Source of the DNA: a virus
IMG/VR virus record: IMGVR_UViG_3300042313_000018
Coordinates: 1-23,841 of that record
Direction: 5' to 3' (one strand)
Length of the DNA stretch: 23,841 bases
Within the stretch, counting starts at the first letter, position 1; every line of letters starts with the position of its first letter. This document shows, in pieces, positions 21,875-23,841 of this stretch. A program made the translations under genes and the position numbers. A model generated the notes under the pieces. It was not told the DNA's origin, ran no database searches, and saw only the letters and a program-made list of their open reading frames with translations.

Positions 21875-23718
21875 GAGTTTTTTCTTCAAACAAAGGTATT
21901 CGTCGCTACGGAATTCAATTCCCAGAAAACATGGATGATCTTGGAATTGAGTTATACTGCTACGCTATAAGCCGAGGAGAATACGGAAAAGATTATTGCA
22001 TCAAACAAAATATAAATCTTTCAGATTTTAAATTACTTTCCCCGTCTGAGCATTTTTTCAATGCAGTTAAACTCCAATGGCCGACTGAAGTTTCTATTTA
22101 CAATAGGGGATATACCAATACTCAGTTAATTAGAACCTTAGATGGACTTTGCAGTAACACTGATATTTGTTTGGCGGGAGCAGCTTCAATGGGAAAAAGT
22201 TTTCCAGTTGGTCTTTGGATTTACCTTGATTGGTGTGCCGCCCCGCACTGCACTTCGTCTTGGGTAGCTACTACTACTCTGGGTGCGTCCGAAGATCGCA
22301 TATGGGGTATCATCTCAAAACTCTATAAATGCGCTCGCGTTCAGATAGGTAAACTAATTGATTATCGTCACATGATTGTTTGGGGTGGAGCAACAAACGA
22401 TGAAGAAAAAGAATACGATAATGCTATCAAAGCTCTTGCATTTCCATCTGGTAATGAAGGTCAAAAGGCTGTTGATACCACCCGTGGTCGTAAGAATGAT
22501 CGAATTCGTCTTGCACTTGATGAGTTGCCAGAAATGGAAATGGGCGCGATTACCTCAAAAGTAAACTTAGGTGCAAACAACGATGTTACCTTTATCGGTA
22601 TTGGAAACCCATCTGCTGGTGATAATCCTCACACTCGTTGGGCTATGCCGAAAGACCAATCAAACTTTGATTCAGTCAACCCAGATATGGACAAGTGGGA
22701 GACTGAAACTGGAGTTTGTTTATTTTACAATGGTATGCGTAGCCCAAACTTCGCCGCGCCTGCCAATGAACCATCTCCGTTTCCGTTTCTTATGGATCGT
22801 AAGAAGCAGGAAATGATGCTGAAACTTTGTTATGGAGATGAGAATGCGATTGACTATGTTCGTAACGCTATTGGTTGGTGGCCGAAGACTGGGTTTGCTC
22901 AAACAATTATTACCGCTGATCTGATTCGTAATGCTGATACAAATGAAGAACCTATTTGGGATTCTGAAGGATTCACTAAAGTAGCAGGCTTTGATACTTC
23001 TTTTACAATTGGAGGTGACCGATGCGTTCTTACTATAGCTAAACTTGGTTTTGTTCGTGGCACTCGTAATCGCGTTATGTGGTTGGAAAGTCAGAAGGTA
23101 ATCCAACTATCCGCTAACGCTGCGGCTGAGTTTGAAATCCAACTGGCTACTGAAGTTGTAGCTTTATGCCGTGCCGCTGGTGTTCAGCCTCAGAAGTTTG
23201 GTATGGACGTGTCTGGTGATGGTGGACGAGTCGGACAAGCTATCATTCGTGAGTGGCTACGTTTTGACTCTACAGGAGTTTCAATTGCTCTTATATCATC
23301 TATGGGTAAACCTACTGACCGACTCGCGGCAGAGGTCGATAAACGCCCGTGTAAGGATGTTTACGATAGGTTGGTATCTGAGTATTATTACTCTTGTTAT
23401 CACGCCTTCAAGAGTCGTGTTATTTTTGGTGTTGATGCAGCATCTGAGTTGGCGCGGGAACTTTGCCTTCGTAGATACACAATCAAAAATAAGAAGATCG
23501 CCATTGAGACTAAGGATGATCTCAAGGGAAGAACAGGTTACTCGCCGGATTTGAGTGACAGTTTAATCTATGCACTCGAAATGGCGCGGCGTAATGGACT
23601 TGTTTTTATCGGAAACGATAAACCAGTTCCAACTAACCGATTTTGGGCGCGTGACGAGGTATCAATTGATACCACTCAAGACGATGACTACGGATCAGAC
23701 GATAACGGAGACTGGTAA
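21868..23718 (+). CDS. Terminase large subunit (616 aa)
   Basis: The ATPase half has a Walker A-type loop CLAGAASMGKSF (Lys about 110), a Walker B IRLALDEL (Asp-Glu about 218-219) and a coupling motif IGIGNP (about 243-248). The C-terminal nuclease half has the acidic positions of an RNase H-like fold: GFDTSF (about 376), FGMDVSGDGG (about 447) and DLSDSLIYAL (561 and 564). This motor cuts concatemers and pumps DNA through the portal. It is the only large gene on the + strand. The frame is open back to 21514, but I chose ATG 21868 because the extra 118 codons lie antisense to the 125-aa gene. The C-terminal tail is acidic (DTTQDDDYGSDDNGDW). Confidence 0.85.
   Translation: MSRVFSSNKGIRRYGIQFPENMDDLGIELYCYAISRGEYGKDYCIKQNINLSDFKLLSPSEHFFNAVKLQWPTEVSIYNRGYTNTQLIRTLDGLCSNTDICLAGAASMGKSFPVGLWIYLDWCAAPHCTSSWVATTTLGASEDRIWGIISKLYKCARVQIGKLIDYRHMIVWGGATNDEEKEYDNAIKALAFPSGNEGQKAVDTTRGRKNDRIRLALDELPEMEMGAITSKVNLGANNDVTFIGIGNPSAGDNPHTRWAMPKDQSNFDSVNPDMDKWETETGVCLFYNGMRSPNFAAPANEPSPFPFLMDRKKQEMMLKLCYGDENAIDYVRNAIGWWPKTGFAQTIITADLIRNADTNEEPIWDSEGFTKVAGFDTSFTIGGDRCVLTIAKLGFVRGTRNRVMWLESQKVIQLSANAAAEFEIQLATEVVALCRAAGVQPQKFGMDVSGDGGRVGQAIIREWLRFDSTGVSIALISSMGKPTDRLAAEVDKRPCKDVYDRLVSEYYYSCYHAFKSRVIFGVDAASELARELCLRRYTIKNKKIAIETKDDLKGRTGYSPDLSDSLIYALEMARRNGLVFIGNDKPVPTNRFWARDEVSIDTTQDDDYGSDDNGDW
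23606..23621. promoter_or_regulatory. Dispersed palindrome copy 6, inside the terminase gene
   Basis: TTATCGGAAACGATAA, perfect 6-bp arms around GAAA. It encodes Ile-Gly-Asn-Asp-Lys near the terminase C-terminus and lies about 60 bp upstream of the start of the small downstream ORF. As + strand RNA it would be a short hairpin with a GNRA-type tetraloop. Confidence 0.45.
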
Positions 23719-23827
23719 ATACTGGGCCAAGGCGTTACTCTTGGTCATGGTTTCAGTGACGGCCCCATGTATTGCCGCTTGGCTCTTTATGCCATTTAAA
23801 CAAGATTGCTTCAAAGCTCGCAATTAG
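23684..23827 (+). CDS. Candidate small membrane protein overlapping terminase end (47 aa)
   Basis: An ORF in another frame starts at ATG 23684, 35 bp inside the terminase gene, and ends at TAG 23825-23827. It begins MTTDQTITETGKYWAKALLL and has one membrane segment (about 17-36, ALLLVMVSVTAPCIAAWLF) and a basic Cys-containing tail (KQDCFKARN). Overlap with the preceding gene is typical of phage operons. The frame is open further upstream to 23570, but that would be antiparallel to no benefit and fully inside the terminase. No function assigned; the coding call itself is moderate. Confidence 0.45.
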   Translation: MTTDQTITETGKYWAKALLLVMVSVTAPCIAAWLFMPFKQDCFKARN

Positions 23828-23841
23828 CTGCATGACTCCAT

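Overview
The window is a late-gene segment of a tailed double-stranded DNA phage (Caudoviricetes), or of a prophage or metagenomic contig derived from one. It holds a large terminase, portal, coiled-coil scaffold, major capsid candidate, tail nozzle-like protein, many fibre and spike genes and a lysis cassette. There is no tape-measure gene, sheath gene or other long-tail gene, and the portal is large (835 aa), so a short-tailed (podovirus-like) particle is the best guess. No host gene, tRNA, integrase or CRISPR array is visible. A lipobox-bearing lysis lipoprotein and two S74 tailspikes point to a Gram-negative host. Most start codons are preceded by A-rich sequence rather than a Shine-Dalgarno site, which would fit Bacteroidota, Cyanobacteria or Verrucomicrobiota, but the host cannot be fixed from the sequence.

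Layout. Right end, + strand: the large terminase (21868-23718), then a small membrane-protein candidate overlapping its 3' end. Everything to the left is on the - strand and reads right to left. The head module comes first: a 125-aa protein, portal, two small proteins, scaffold, major capsid, a probable head decoration protein and two 88-aa proteins (21831 down to 13774). A fibre block follows: a C1q-like fibre, a 29-aa basic mini-ORF, two small fibre modules, a coiled-coil fibre, two further fibre-like proteins and a 104-aa protein (13772 down to 8842). Next is a compact lysis cassette (8842 down to 7805): two small membrane proteins, one lipoprotein and an L,D-transpeptidase-like endolysin, joined by start/stop overlaps. 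Last are a Cys-rich fibre module, two paralogous S74 tailspikes, another fibre, a nozzle-like tail protein, another fibre, a 52-aa protein and a truncated gene at the left edge (7773 down to 1).

Regulation. Three kinds of non-coding signal stand out. (1) A dispersed palindrome of the form (T)TATCG-N4-CGATA(A) occurs six times. Four copies lie between genes just upstream of - strand starts, and two abut the preceding stop codon exactly; two more are inside coding regions. This is reminiscent of phage stoperators. (2) Four G-rich hairpins lie in gaps after the scaffold, capsid, decoration and coiled-coil fibre genes. Three of them pair fully only in the - strand transcript, through G-U pairs. 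(3) The gap of about 340 bp upstream of the capsid holds a terminator, one palindrome and a potentially structured leader. Together these could tune the dosage of abundant virion proteins in a long late transcript. Function names rest on motif recognition by eye; no database search was run.
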